Part shown: positions 1 through 12,400 of the stretch, piece after piece
How the letters are laid out: the number at the start of each line of letters is the position of its first letter
Numbering within the stretch: position 1 is the stretch's first letter
NCBI GenBank assembly: GCA_948567375.1
Contig: OX419758.1
Location: forward strand, 45,275,473-45,339,472
DNA length: 64,000 bases
Source: Lunularia cruciata
Lineage: Eukaryota; Streptophyta; Marchantiopsida; Lunulariales; Lunulariaceae
Direction of reading: 5' to 3'
Position numbers and translations under genes: made by a program
Notes under the pieces: model-generated
What the model was told of the DNA's origin: nothing
Databases searched by the model: none
What the model saw: only the letters and a program-made list of their open reading frames with translations

Positions 1-405
1 TTGAGAACTTGAGAATTGCTTAACATAAGGATACCTTATGTTATGCCACTATTTGAGGAGAAGTTATAAACCCTTGATCCATTAATTTCATCCTAGTGAT
101 TATGTATATATCTAGTGGATTATATTTTCAACTCTTGATGTGACTATAGGTTGCATTATCTTGAAAGTGCACAAGGTTTTGCCTTTTAGAGTCCTCATAT
201 TGGAAGGACACCATTATGTTTTTTGGAAGGATCATGTGTGAAATTGTGCACCATGCCCCTCCTTAACATTGAAAGCATGATGTACCCAAGCTTGGCACTA
301 ATACATATAGACTTGTGGTGTATTATGTGGCTCTATTGTAGAGTTGATACTATATTGGTGTGTGATAGTTGTTAGAGGGTAACATATGGGATATTTGACC
401 TCTCT
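1..405. other. Intergenic DNA, no gene seen
   Basis: AT-rich sequence with no convincing coding potential. It is the left flank of the solo LTR at 406-818. It resembles the degenerate repeat DNA that follows the LTR, so it is probably old transposon debris. Confidence 0.5.
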
Positions 406-818
406 TGTAACAATATGGAGTTTAGCGACAAAGTTAGTCGGGCTTACAAAGTATCAAATAAGACAAATTAGCCTAGAATATTCTAGAAGTATCTAGGAAG
501 CTTCTTGAAAAGCTTCTTGGCTAGCTAAGCTTGCATCTCAAGTAAGTAGCTTCTAGAAGGAAGCTTCTAGAAGCTTCCAACTAGCTTAGCTTGCACGCCA
601 AGGAGGCGGCTTCTAGAAAGAAGCTTCTTGAGAAGCTTCCTAGTTAACTTGGCTTGCACTCTAAGAAAGAAACTTGAGGAAGCTTCTTGAGAACCTTCTC
701 AAGGGCCTTGTATGTTACCTATAAATACTAAAGCCAAAGCTCATGCTAGGCATTTGAAGTTTTCCCTCATTCAAGTGTCCCAATGTGAGCTTCCTCTCCT
801 CGGTCTTGGTCTTTTACA
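406..818 (+). mobile_element. Solo LTR of the chromovirus-type Ty3/gypsy family
   Basis: A 413-bp element that starts TGTAACAATATGG and ends GTCTTTTACA, flanked on both sides by the 5-bp direct repeat TCTCT (401-405 and 819-823). It is the same LTR family, in opposite orientation, as the LTRs at 28742-29234, 30654-31053, 36378-36802 and about 37621-38042. No internal retrotransposon sequence adjoins it, so it is a solo LTR, the usual product of recombination between two LTRs. It carries TATAAATA at 720-727 and upstream GAAGCTTC arrays. The open frame beginning at 712 lies mostly inside the LTR and is not a gene. Confidence 0.9.
497..727 (+). promoter_or_regulatory. LTR promoter: heat-shock-element-like array and TATA box
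   Basis: Bases 560-577 read GAAGCTTCTAGAAGCTTC, four alternating GAA/TTC units with exact 2-bp spacing, which is the consensus of a heat shock element (nGAAnnTTCn repeated). A three-unit match lies at 497-509 and further GAAgcTTC or TTCtaGAA pairs lie at 551-558, 611-618, 620-627 and 632-639. The likely core promoter TATAAATA is at 720-727. The arrangement (array about 145 bp upstream of TATA) recurs in the LTR at 36378-36802. Heat responsiveness is inferred, not shown. Confidence 0.6.
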
Positions 819-1019
819 TCTCTCCTCATGGTTATTCCTCAAGGGAAATGGCCATATCCTTGATATACTTGACATTGTAGCTAATTCACTCATTCTATTA
901 TATAGATTTAAGACAAGCAAGTAACAATGGGGCTAATTTACACTTGGCTTCTTGGTCTTTGCACACCATAGTGCATATTACATACTTAGAAATAGATGGC
1001 TATCAAGAGTCAGAGGAAC

Positions 1020-2330
1020 CTAACCACCAAGGGGGGAGATTATGGGTCTTTGGAGTTTATGTATGACTTTTTATATGTGAGTTGTGCTTCTATAGTGTAT
1101 GATGTTATGTAACAATGTATTTTGTATAGCTATGTATATTAGGATGACAATTGTCATGAAATTTGCAACATCAAAGCAAGTTTGCTAGGATGTTTGAGTG
1201 AAGATCTTGATAGCCACAAATTTTATCAATAAGTACTCATGGGTTACTTGGTGGCAGCCATGTCATAACATTTGTAGCACCAAAGTTAGTTTGGTCAAAT
1301 GTTGGAGTGTAATCATATTAGTAGTTTCTCAATTACACTTAATGGTGGCCAAATTTTTTGTTAGGGCTATTGATCACACCATTGGAGCTACCATTAATCA
1401 CATGATTTTCACTATTAGATGAACCATTAGTGGCACCATTGAGGTTGGAGTGTTATGTCAAGTCTAAGGGGCATACTTTTGAAGTGCATCTCCAAAGAGC
1501 TCACTTCTTTGATGATGATTCTTTGAGTTCCATACTATGGTGGATAGAGGCCAATGACTGTTGCTTGGACTCTTTTATCTAGAGTGGGTGTGGCTTGATA
1601 GTGTAACCAATGCCTGTTGTTGGTAGCTTCTTGAGTTGAGTGATTGATTTCTGGTCCAAGTTGAGTGTGAATTGAATTGATTATTGTGGCACTTTAGAGT
1701 TTGTGTATAACTTATGAATGAGTTGTGCTTGTATAGTGTATGATATTGACAATGATGTATATTATGTAGCAATGTATATAAGGATGAAAACCATCTACTA
1801 CATTAGGGTTTTTTATTTGGCTGTTAGAGTCACCATTTACATTATTTAACTATCATTGGCATCATAGGATGCCATTAGGGATCAAATTCCAAGCTGCCAC
1901 AAGGAGTATACTTCAAAGTGCAGCTTGAGAGAACTCACTTCTTATATGTTGAACCTTTGAGCTCTTGGTTATGGTGAACAAAGGCCAAAGAGTGGAAATT
2001 GGATTCTTTTAGCTAGAGTAAGTGTGGCTTGATAGTGTAATCAATATCTACTGATAGAGAGTGTGGAGTATTGAGATCTAATTCTAATCATTTGATTATT
2101 GTGTGTCTTTGGATTTTGTGTTTTACTTCTTATGTGAGTTGTGCTTATATAATATATAATGTTGATAAGTTTAAATGTTGTGTAGCAATGTATATTTGCA
2201 CAACACATTAAAATTGGTAGATATGTTTGGTTATATATCAAGTTTCTTATTACATTAAAAACTCCTAGTCCAATGACATCAACAAAGACTCCGCTCATTC
2301 TCAAATCAAATGCTCTTTAATATGATAAGA
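1020..2330. repeat. Repeat region with three diverged copies of a module
   Basis: A segment around 'gagttgtgctt...tagtgtatgat' recurs near 1080, 1705 and 2125, and a second block ('caaagttagtttgg...ttggagtg' to 'ctatggtggatagaggcc') occurs near 1280-1560 and again, more diverged, near 1850-1990. The second block is also found at the right end of the window (63620-63960). The purine-rich ggggggagatta at about 1029-1040 resembles the polypurine tract before a 3' LTR in Ty1/copia elements, so these may be decayed copia-type LTRs. No intact reading frame remains. Confidence 0.5.
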
Positions 2331-4600
2331 AGGTTAGAGAAAGGAAAACTATGCAAGTAGGTAGGACAACAAGCAATACTAGAGAAGAGTATACAAAATC
2401 TCACTCCCAGTAGAAGAAGGTCATCCACATAAAGTATATATTATGCAAGAGTAGTATCAAAAAAGAATGTGATAATAGGGCACTCCAAGGATATATAAGC
2501 TATTTATAGATGCTATGCATCCCTTTGGAGGCAAGAAGAGAGGAGGAATACATAAAAAGAACCACCTTTAATACTTTAATACCTTGGCTCTTAAGCTTAA
2601 GATGAAGTTTGGTAGCAAAGTAGTCAAAGTCATGCTTAATCCAATACCCAAAATGTATGTGTTATTTGCCAAGTAACCAAAGACACAACTTGATATTGCC
2701 AAAACAATAATCGAAAGAAGTCAAAATAAGTCACAATAAATAAAGGGTCTCCTAAGTTTAGGTTTAGAGTTTTTTTGTTTTGATGATAACTAATAGAAGA
2801 TACATTATTGCTTTTTGTAAGAAGTTGTGTTGGAAGTAAAGAGAAGAAGGTACAAGATTAAAGGACCACATAGATGGAATAAAACTTGCCACATATGTAC
2901 TAAGCTTCCTAAGCTCCACAAAAATAGCTCCACATGGTAGAGTATGAAAAGCATTCCCAATATCCTTCCTCAAGACAACTTAATTTTGATAGATATACAA
3001 GATACTCTTGTACCAATAGATAAAGCCTCACAACACCTCAATGTAGCAACTCCAAAGTAATATGGACAAAGCTACTACTAGGAGTGAAAATAACATCAAA
3101 TTATTATTCATAATGAACAATAAGACCTCTCAACTAACAATTGATCAAATATGCTTATGTCCTTCTCCATCACAAGAAGTTGAATAATATCTAGCACTCG
3201 ATCAATTAACATATGAATCTCTTCCCTTGTTATTGTTGGAGGCACTTAGAACAACTCTTTAAAACCAAAAAGGATGATGTGCTTGGAAGCAGTCTCTAAA
3301 ATATTAAAAAATCATCCTTGATAATCCCCTTAAAGAGAGATATAGGGTTGTGTATAATGTATGGGAAAAAGCAATCTATGTAGATATAATAACTCTTCAA
3401 GAACTTTGATGGTTTTCCTTCTCTAAGTTGAAGATATAATAGCATAATGAGAAAATAATCTTGTCAATAGACTAACCAAAGACAAAATATGCAAGGCTTA
3501 TGATGCTATACCACACCTTCTAACTTATTACAAATCCTATACTAATGCATAACAAGATATAATCTATAGTGTCTTATGGTTGATGTCTTTTAATATATAT
3601 AGCCCAAATAGATTCCTCTTTGTAGATAACAAATTCCTGAACGCAAAACTCATGAAATCCAAAGACAACCTCTCTCTTTGTTTGATACACATTTCTCTAA
3701 TATGAGAAAGATACTATTTGAGAGTTTGAGAAACAAAAATCATGCTAACTCATCTAAAAAGATCATGTGCAAATCAATCATATAGTAAACAAAAAGCTTG
3801 TCTAGAACTATCATGAAGTGCAAAAGAAAAGCTACGGAATAAGCATGGATATGTAGACTAATTTCCAATAAATGAAAATACAACCTACTTGGAATGCTAA
3901 TAACTCCCACAACTTGATTTGTATACTCAAAATAGTCTTTAAAAGGATCATATAGTAGATTAAATCTCAGATTTAAATCATACCAATATGATTGCACATT
4001 TATTTAGACATCCCAAGTGGTACAATCATAATCCTTGTACATCTTTACACATAGGTCTATATCCTTACAAGGTAAGATATGCATGTCACCTCCATCGTGG
4101 TGTATCTAACACTGCTCTAACTACCTTCACACAGGAAGTGAAACTATAAATATGATATATAAATATATAGCTAGCACAACAGATTATATAATAACACATC
4201 TTTTATATCCATGTGTATTTAAAACCACAAACCATTCATATCTTATCTCATATGAGTAAACCCTAATTTCCAACTTGTAAAAGCTATAAACACTCATAGC
4301 TTATATTTCACATTTTCATAAATTGAAAACTACGTTCCAATAAAATCATTGGAACAAAACCAAAAGATTAGAAACACATATCACATTACATCACTCTCAT
4401 TCTAAAATCACCCAAACAAAACATTATTAATCTAAGTAATCTCATAGCTTCGAACAAAATTCTCCATGACTTTCAATTTACTAATAAAACCACAATTGAA
4501 ATTCAACGAGAATCACCTATAACTATTTGAAAATTGAAAAATTCCTTTCCCGTCATTCACTCTCTCTCCTCTCGTTGAATCTATGTATACCAATGTTATG
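2210..4600. repeat. Dispersed repeat family X, copy 1
   Basis: Patches line up collinearly with the stretch at about 26680-28741 plus 38048-38420. Examples are 'atatgataagaagg...caatactagagaagagtatac' near 2320-2390 against 26770-26880, and 'catcccaagtggt...gtgtatcta' near 4000-4110 against 28510-28610. The copy here is not interrupted by the LTR element. No coding frame can be followed, so this looks like a decayed transposable element or large repeat of unknown class. Confidence 0.55.
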
Positions 4601-7600
4601 ATGATTGACATTCCATACAGCAAGAAGAATCGGTATCAAGTTCCTTGATCTGTTCTAGCAAATGTAAATGGACGCCTTGTATGCTGCATTTGTAATCTTT
4701 CCCATTGTATACGTGGAAATGGCTTGTCCATCCACTTAAACTGCTGTACGGGACGAGACATCCTGTGAACACCCTCGAAATAACTGAAAGTTGAAATCTA
4801 CTAAGACCATTACTGTATATTGTTCTGAAGATAGTATCCCAACCTGATTACACGTAATCATGGAATAAACTAATGATAGTTATGTTATTATTGGATTTGT
4901 TTCCGAAGACCAAATGTTACTCCAAAGTCAATCAAAGAAGCGAACCATCCGTTATGATTTCACACTCCGACTTCGATACTTTTACACACTACCACAGGCG
5001 CACTTTACGGACTGTACGTCTGTATCAAAAGGAAGTCATGGTAATCATCGAAACAGAAACAGGGAACATGACGGTCAGCACAGGAGTTTGAAGGCGCAAA
5101 CCACAGAACGTATTAAACGTTGAAAGTTGCCTTCGTTCAGGATGGTGAAGGGACAACAGATCTGTAATGCGCAACAATGCACATAACTGGCTGGCTTCTC
5201 ACACGTGCAGAAAGGTGCACCACCCATCCTCGAGCACGGAAGCCTGTTTGGCCTATACCTGCTCGCCAACTAGGCGTCGATCCTGCCGGCGTTATGATCT
5301 CCCGCGAGACATCGTGGGTGGAGGTCCATTTCCCGGCGAGCTTCGGAAGGTTGACTGTCACCGAGAAAAACTTCAATAAGTCTTGGGCTCGACTCCAACA
5401 GCAGAAAGAAGTTTCAAAATGAACTGTCGTGGTTACTATTGTCGGGGGTTTACAGAAACTCGTTAGTCCTTACCACCGTCCGTTACTGTTGTACAGTTAA
5501 GTCTTTTTCGATCTTCCAACGCCGTACACTTTCACTGGGTTCAAGTTTCCTGCATGTGTTTCTTTCTCCACTTTCCGGAAAGACATTTTGAGTCCTGTTC
5601 CTTCTCTTACATGATTCCCCACTCTGATTTTACATTATTTTGAAATTTGGTTACTTTGGTCACGATCTGGGCCCCACAAGCTTTCACATACTTACATTTC
5701 ATGCTGCGAAACACCGTCCGTTGTCCTCTCATTGAAAAATCAATGGGACCTCTCAATGTAACTTGCATCGATAGAAGATTGATTCAAAGGTTGGTCTATT
5801 CGCATGTATTGTCTTTAGAACATCTTTATATTTAGATTTTATTTTCGTTCATAGACTGAAGTTTCTATACATGAGATATGGCCTATGGTATAAATACACT
5901 AGATGTAGTTTACGTAATGTAGACTTCACTCATTCTGAACACATATGAAAGTGAGTAAAGTAATTGTGCGAATCTCCCATCTTAGTGATTTTATTTACTT
6001 CACTTTTTTTCCTCAACAGGAAAATTCTTGTTTATTGTGGATATAGGTTTCACTCTTCATTGACGAGGTGGAAGTAAATTCCACTTCAAAAGAATGTATA
6101 TATTTGCATCGTCATTGTTCTATAGGTAGCGGTAGTAAAGTTCACCAGTTGTTGAATTCTTTTCTAATGTGTTCCAATACAAAGGATAATTTAATATAAT
6201 TTAAATATATACTAAATTCTCATAGTTGAAATGGTGAAGATAAAATCCACTGTTGTTATTTATCGTGTTTAAAAGTAATGAATAAATATGTATTTTGAAA
6301 GATTTACTTTGAACTAAGTCGGTTTTATAAAAAGATTCACCAAGAAGACAACGAGATCAATTACCACACCTAATCCACCCAAAAACACGTTAGATCCCGA
6401 TGGAGAGATCTCTTGTCAGTAAAAATTATAACAACGGTATAATACTACTTCAAATTAATAGTACTTGAAATAAATTGCAAGGGAATAGGGCATCTGCACA
6501 TAAGTGTTTTTCTTATCTTATCTTCTAGGTTAAACAGACTCTGGAATACGAGATCTCTACGCACTTGTTTGAATTTGAGAATATGTCAGAATAGATTCAA
6601 AGACTAAACAAATATTAATTTAAACCTTGACAGGTTACTAGAGATGGGACTTTTGAATTTTTTTTTCCTATTTCAATCACTTTGCATTATTTGAAAGATA
6701 TTCATAGTAAAACAAGAAATTCTAATTCTTTTGTATTATGTGCAGAGCATTAATGTAAATGACCACTACAATATATTTTAGGACAAAACACACCAAGCAG
6801 TAAAATGCTCTCCATCTTTCTTCTGTTAGAAATAATCACAATTTTTAATTGTGTTCCTTTGAATTTGGATTACGGATTTTCTTGAAATAAGAAAGTTATG
6901 GACATAGGCCTTTACATATACAAATGGACTTGAACATCATATAAATACGTTTGCATATATACATATGCACACATATATACATAAAATAATATCTAATTAA
7001 TCCAAAAAATACATTGTAAATCATTAGTAATATATTATAATATAATAAGATGCAAAATTTACTAAAATCTAAAATAACCTAACACCTAAAACCTAAAATA
7101 AGAGATGGAAAATGGAATTTAATAAATATTAAAATATGTCACTTATTGAAAATATTATATCATTCTTATAGAGATCCTATTTCATGCATAATTTAATAAA
7201 GTGCTATGATTAGAGAATCGAGTTATTTTAGGATTTCTTAAATAATTCCTCCAATTTTAGGCTTCAATAATTATAGGGAGTTAATTCTTAAAATATGCTG
7301 TCATCCTCCTCTATCTCAAATTTAGATATTTTCAGGTATATGTAATCGTGTCGTTGTCGTCCGTCCTTCACATATCATAATGTCTACATGTATTTAGATA
7401 TGTTTGAGATCATTAAGTACTCCTCTATGTCTCAAGCACATAAATCATACTCTCACAAGTTTCTTTTCTCAACTTTAATTAACTAGGGGAATTTTCTTGA
7501 CTGAAATGATTCCACTTGGGATTATCATTCAGGTACGAAAGTTTAAAGGAAACAAACACTAGACTGTGGTGAAACCTTAGACAGAACAGATCTAGATCTC

Positions 7601-8600
7601 CTAAAGCGAAACCCAGGACCTCGTCTAATGCCGGCATCCGCTATTTAGGGGTACCGGAGCTATTAGGGTTAGAGAGTAGGGGCCGGCTTGGTGTACATAA
7701 ACTGAGAACCAGGTACGATGGGAAGGCTACGGCGTTCGATCTCAAGATCATGGGGTTTAGGAAAACATGAGACAAAGGGTGACTCTGCTTACAGTCAACT
7801 GTGGAGTGCTTTCTTGTGGGTATGCCAAACTTTGACCGTCAGATTAGCTCTTGGATGATCTCACAAGGAAAGCTTTTCTTTCCCTGGACTTACTCATCTG
7901 TCTATGAAATGATCGTCGCCCATTGTTTGTGGTTTTCCACGATGCTTTAGCCTCCGAGGAAAATTTGACCTTCATTCTCTCAGAAGAGTCAAAAGAGATA
8001 AAAGATGACCGTCAGATCAGTACACAAACGACGATGGGCAGATCTATGCGAGTAATGTTCCTTGTTCGAGTTAAGAGTGGTGGTCTAGAGTTTTAGCGAC
8101 GAGATTGGACCTAAACAAGCGAAGCGCTGGATACCGAGACGAACGGATCAGATCGCCCAGAACCTGAAAGGAGGTGTTCACCTATCACATGTCCAAAGTT
8201 GGAGGAGGTAAATACAAGATTCTAAACCTTCCAGGAATCTTTCCACCTCAGCCGCAAGATCAGCATCTCTCCTGCCGGGTCATCAACCTGACGGAATAAC
8301 CCACCAAGATTCTCTTTACGACCGTCGGAGAAGCCCGAACGGCGGCCCGGGGACGGAATAATGTCGAGGAAAGTAGCTTGCGCCCTCGATATTATATCGG
8401 ATGGCCAGGATAGGGCGTGAGACCACAGTGAATGATCAGCTGATGGATGGATTGAGTGAGGGGTATTCGCAGTGGCGATTGATGCGAGCTGAGGAGGCGA
8501 TGGCGGAGGTTTGAAGCGAGCGAGCTGAGGAATCGGGAATTATAATTTGTTTCCGCTTCGTTGTTGGCAGCGCAGAAGTCGTGGTAGGCTTGAGGAGAGT
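4601..8600. other. Intergenic DNA, no supported gene
   Basis: The stretch 4870-5640 has more balanced base composition, and overlapping short frames at 5075-5422 look partly coding, but none matches a family I recognise and no exon chain can be built. 5830-7560 is AT-rich with no features. From about 7560 onward GC rises toward the promoter of the SNF4-like gene. Confidence 0.4.
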
Positions 8601-8638
8601 GATTTGCGTTTAATTATGGGGGAGATTTGCGCAGGGGG

Positions 8639-8646
8639 TATAAAAA
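8639..8646 (+). promoter_or_regulatory. Possible TATA box of the SNF4-like gene
   Basis: TATAAAAA sits in a GC-rich context about 800 bp before the start codon at 9447. A purine-rich leader with GAGA and GACGA repeats follows, as is common in plant 5' untranslated regions. No transcription start can be seen directly. Confidence 0.35.
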
Positions 8647-8703
8647 GCTGTACCTTACCACGCATTCTCCTTTCCAGGTCTTGAGCTTTGAGCTTGAAGC
8701 TGC

Positions 8704-8830
8704 GAGAGAGAGAGACGAGACGAGACGAGACGAGAGGAGGAGCGGGTGGACGGACGAAGAGGAAGAGCAAGAGGCTCTTTCTCTCTCTCTCGCGCGTGCG
8801 AAGGAAGGAAGGAAGGGAGGAGAGGGCTAG
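8704..8830 (+). repeat. Purine-rich simple repeats in the leader
   Basis: A GAGAGAGA run followed by about four ACGAG units (about 8715-8735), a CTCTCTCTCT run near 8778-8790 and GGAAGGAAGGAAGG near 8801-8817. A GAA/AAG triplet run follows near 9262-9280. They probably lie in the 5' untranslated region of the gene starting at 9447. Short open frames on both strands here arise from these repeats. Confidence 0.6.
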
Positions 8831-9446
8831 TTTTGGAAAGTTTAACGAAGCAATGAGGGAGCTCTTCAAAATGGGTGTGCGATGAGGGGGTCTTCTACTT
8901 TCTGGTAGAAGCTCCCTCAACCCGCCTTGCTTGGTGCGTGCGTGTAGTGCCTTGTCGAATGCTCAAGGAGAGCAGGTAGGAAGGAAGACGAGGAAAGGAA
9001 GGAGAATGTGAGTGTGTGCGTGTGATAGGTTTGGTCGAGGGAACGAAGGAAGGGAGGAGACTGACTACTCTCGTACTGACTGACGCACTGACACGGAGGA
9101 GGGGAGACATAACTGCTGGTAGTGGTGTTGTTGTACCCTGGGGGTATCGGTAGTGATTGAGAGGAGGAGAGGACATAGTCTTGCTGTGCTGCTGCTCCGC
9201 CCTGCCCTGCCCTTACGGTACTGTGGTGGGAAGCACCAGACGGATGCGGTGGCGAGGAAGGAGAAGAAGAAGAAGAAGTAGTTGTGGCAGTGGTAGGGAA
9301 TGAAAGTTGGGAGTATTAGTTTGATGTGGTGACAGGACTTAATAAGGTACCGTTGAAGAAGGAAAGTTGGGGTCTATGTTTGGCGATTCGGCCTTCGGTC
9401 TGTGGGTCTTCTTGTTACATAGAATTAGAAGGTAGGAGGAAGGCAA

Positions 9447-12400
9447 ATGTTTGGAGAGGGGACAGGAGGAGGAGCATCTGCGGCATCACCACCTGGACTT
9501 GTGCCCACACGCTTTGTATGGACTCATGGTGGACGTCGGGTGCATTTGTGTGGTTCATTCACCAGGTTTTCTTCCTCAACACAAAGTCTTGTTGACGTAC
9601 TCGCGTCATATTTTGCTGATTATGTTTTTATCTCGGTTCTATGCCTTGGCTACATGTCTACTCGAGATTGAATGCAGCTGGGCAGTGGATCATGATAGTT
9701 GAATCTTCTCGGTCTGAGAAGCATTATAGTATCATTCTTTCTCGTAGGTTAGAACACGTGAATGGCTTCCCACGATTGAGCAGAATATCCCTCGTCCTGC
9801 GTTCTTTTTCTCGAGAAGTCATTATTCCGGTGGTTGGCCTGGGTCTGAAGTTTGGCCATGCTAACATCTGACAGAGGCCTCGCGATTAGATACGACTCAG
9901 GGAATTTGGGGGACAAGCGTGCCACTGGCTGTGGATAGGATACGGCGGAAAATCTCGATCTTGCAAATTTATCACATCTGAGGCTTTTAGATCACCACTT
10001 GGTCGGCAATTGCTATAACTATTGTTCCAAATAACTAAGGATTGTTCTTTAGAGGTAGTAGTTGACAGGTGCTTGTGTGTGGCAACAACTTCTTGCCTCT
10101 TTTCATTATCACCTTGATCTCATTTGTTTCCTCCGTAAATCTGATCATGTGTTAGTGGTACCGGGCTGAGCTATAATCAGCGGGGTAGTTACTGGACGTA
10201 TTAGCGGGATCGTGGTTTCTGCCATAATCATGACGATCTTCGATGCGCTTCCCCTTTGCGATGAATCTTGTGTGGTGGTATGGAAAATACCTGGCACATG
10301 TTACCGAGTGCTCAACTTTGTGAATTAGGACGCTAATTATATCTATATTTACGTACTGTCGACTGTATGTTGCGTATGGTCTTAAGTGTCCCGTTGCTCC
10401 AACACAACTCGAAGGACTTCTGAAGCTCGTTTGACCAGAAGCCCGGCAAAGTAGTGTCGGAAGTTGATAGACCATGTGGATAACCTCGAATGTTCAAATT
10501 GTCTTGGGTGGAATTTCTCACTTCCACCGTCATGCCCTGTTTCATTAGCAACGGCCTGAAGTTCTGAAGAGATCCACTCTTGGCGAAATTCGAGGACCCT
10601 TGACTTGATTCTGATGCTTGACCTGAAGCTAAGCTCTTTCATTTATTAGTGGGGTCGGTTCAGATTCATCAGATTTTGAACTCTTGGCTCTACTTTCGGG
10701 GTCTCGAATGTTTCTCAGCGTTCTCACTATAATCTTATTACAGCTCGTCCAAATACTATCTTTCTATGTTTGTTGAGTCCGCACTCATTCCCTTCTTCTT
10801 CAAGCTTCTCACGCATGTAGTCAATCTATACAGGTTGAACTAACATTCTTTTTTTGGAATAGTAGGTGGCAAGACACGATGCCTATGTCGCCCATGGAAG
10901 GGCTACCATCAGTGTTTCAGGTTGTTTGCACTCTTCCTCCTGGCTACCATCAGTATAAGTTCATCGTGGACGGGGAGTGGAGACATGATGATCAGCAGAC
11001 GGTTATGTCCGATCCTCTTGGCAACGTAAACAACTGGGTGCTAGTTAAGGAACCTGAACCATTGCCCACAGTCGAGGGGTTGGGGCAGTTAGGTGCCAGT
11101 ATGGATGTGGACCATGAGCCTCCTCAGCCGGTAGGAGTCTTTTCCTTAAATCTTCTTTGGGAAATATGTAGAGCACATGTTTTTGGTGGTTATATGGTCA
11201 CTCGATCAATTGAGTTTGTGGTCACTTCATCTTAGGTCGTAAGGTCTTGAAGCTAGACGACAAGCTCTAGCTAGAAGGGATCCAGGTCCGTTTACTGAAG
11301 TCTACGCTGTAAGAGTGGTAAATACTGTTTCCGAGAGTATTAATGCATAGCAAGGGGAGGAGAAAGATCATGATCTTAGTGGTGTCTCTGGTGGGTTCGT
11401 CCACTTACAGTTCACACTTTGAAACTCAGGGTGTAAGAGTTGAAGATCACCACCATCCGGGTTCACATCAGCTTCATTTGCAAACGTCACTATTACCGGA
11501 GGTGCCCGCTTTATCTGACGGCGATGCACAAGCTTCGAGACAGCGAATTGCAGACTTCCTTCTCCGATACACCGCTTATGAGTTGCTTCCCGAGTCTGGA
11601 AAGGTTAGCAGAATATCTCATCATTTTCGCTGTTGTATCCTTGTATCCTCAGCAGGTTCTCAAGTCGGCAGTGCTCCCGGCACCCCGTTTTTATCTCGAG
11701 ACTAAGATTGGCTTAGACTGAATGCCATCTTTTGACAAATCAGATTGGTGGACTTTCATTCGATACTTGGTGAAAGGAAGTGTTGATTTTGTTCATCTAT
11801 TCCGTATTTTTTCATGCGTTGTCTGGGCTCTATGTCGCTGATGAGAAGAATGGACATCTTTCCAGGTTGTTGCGTTGGATGTCACGTTGCCAGTAAAGCA
11901 GGCTTTTCATGCCCTATATGAACAGGTAATAAGTTAGTAAATATGGTACATCTTTTTCATGAACCAGTACGTTTTCTCTTGATAATTCTCATAGTCTAAT
12001 ATGCCAGTTCAATCCAATATTCTCCCTCTCCTTTTGGTGAAGGCAGTGGATTGTAATAGATTTGTGCCTCCCCGGTTTTCAGAAATAGAGTGAATTCCAG
12101 GCTTACTTCTCTTCTATCTTTGAATAACCTACCGAACCAGTGCCACTTGCCATCGGTTTGGTGCTGAGTGGGTTTGGATTCGCCGTTCTGCAAATGGCTT
12201 GTGCTCCCAATACTCACATATCTTTGCATAATACACATTGGTTTACTGGTTCTCTACATGAAGTTATATATGATCGTTGCTTGACAATACATGCTTTTTA
12301 TGATTTAGATTTCATCTCCTATTCGCATATTTATTAGTCGGTTCTGCTTTCATTTTATTGCTATTTCGTCTACATTTCATTTGCATTTAATGAGTTCTGG

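Noticed and set aside
712-924. 70-residue open frame at the left end
   Set aside because: It starts inside the solo LTR just before its TATA box and runs across the LTR border.
5075-5422. Overlapping frames in a GC-richer patch
   Set aside because: Could be a decayed exon, but no motif, no splice-consistent partner and both strands are open.
8540-8920. 126-residue minus-strand frame
   Set aside because: It comes from the purine-rich leader of the SNF4-like gene (low-complexity Arg/Ser/Leu) and lacks a motif.
10152-10642. Three minus-strand frames in SNF4 intron 1
   Set aside because: They overlap each other within a single intron and match no family.
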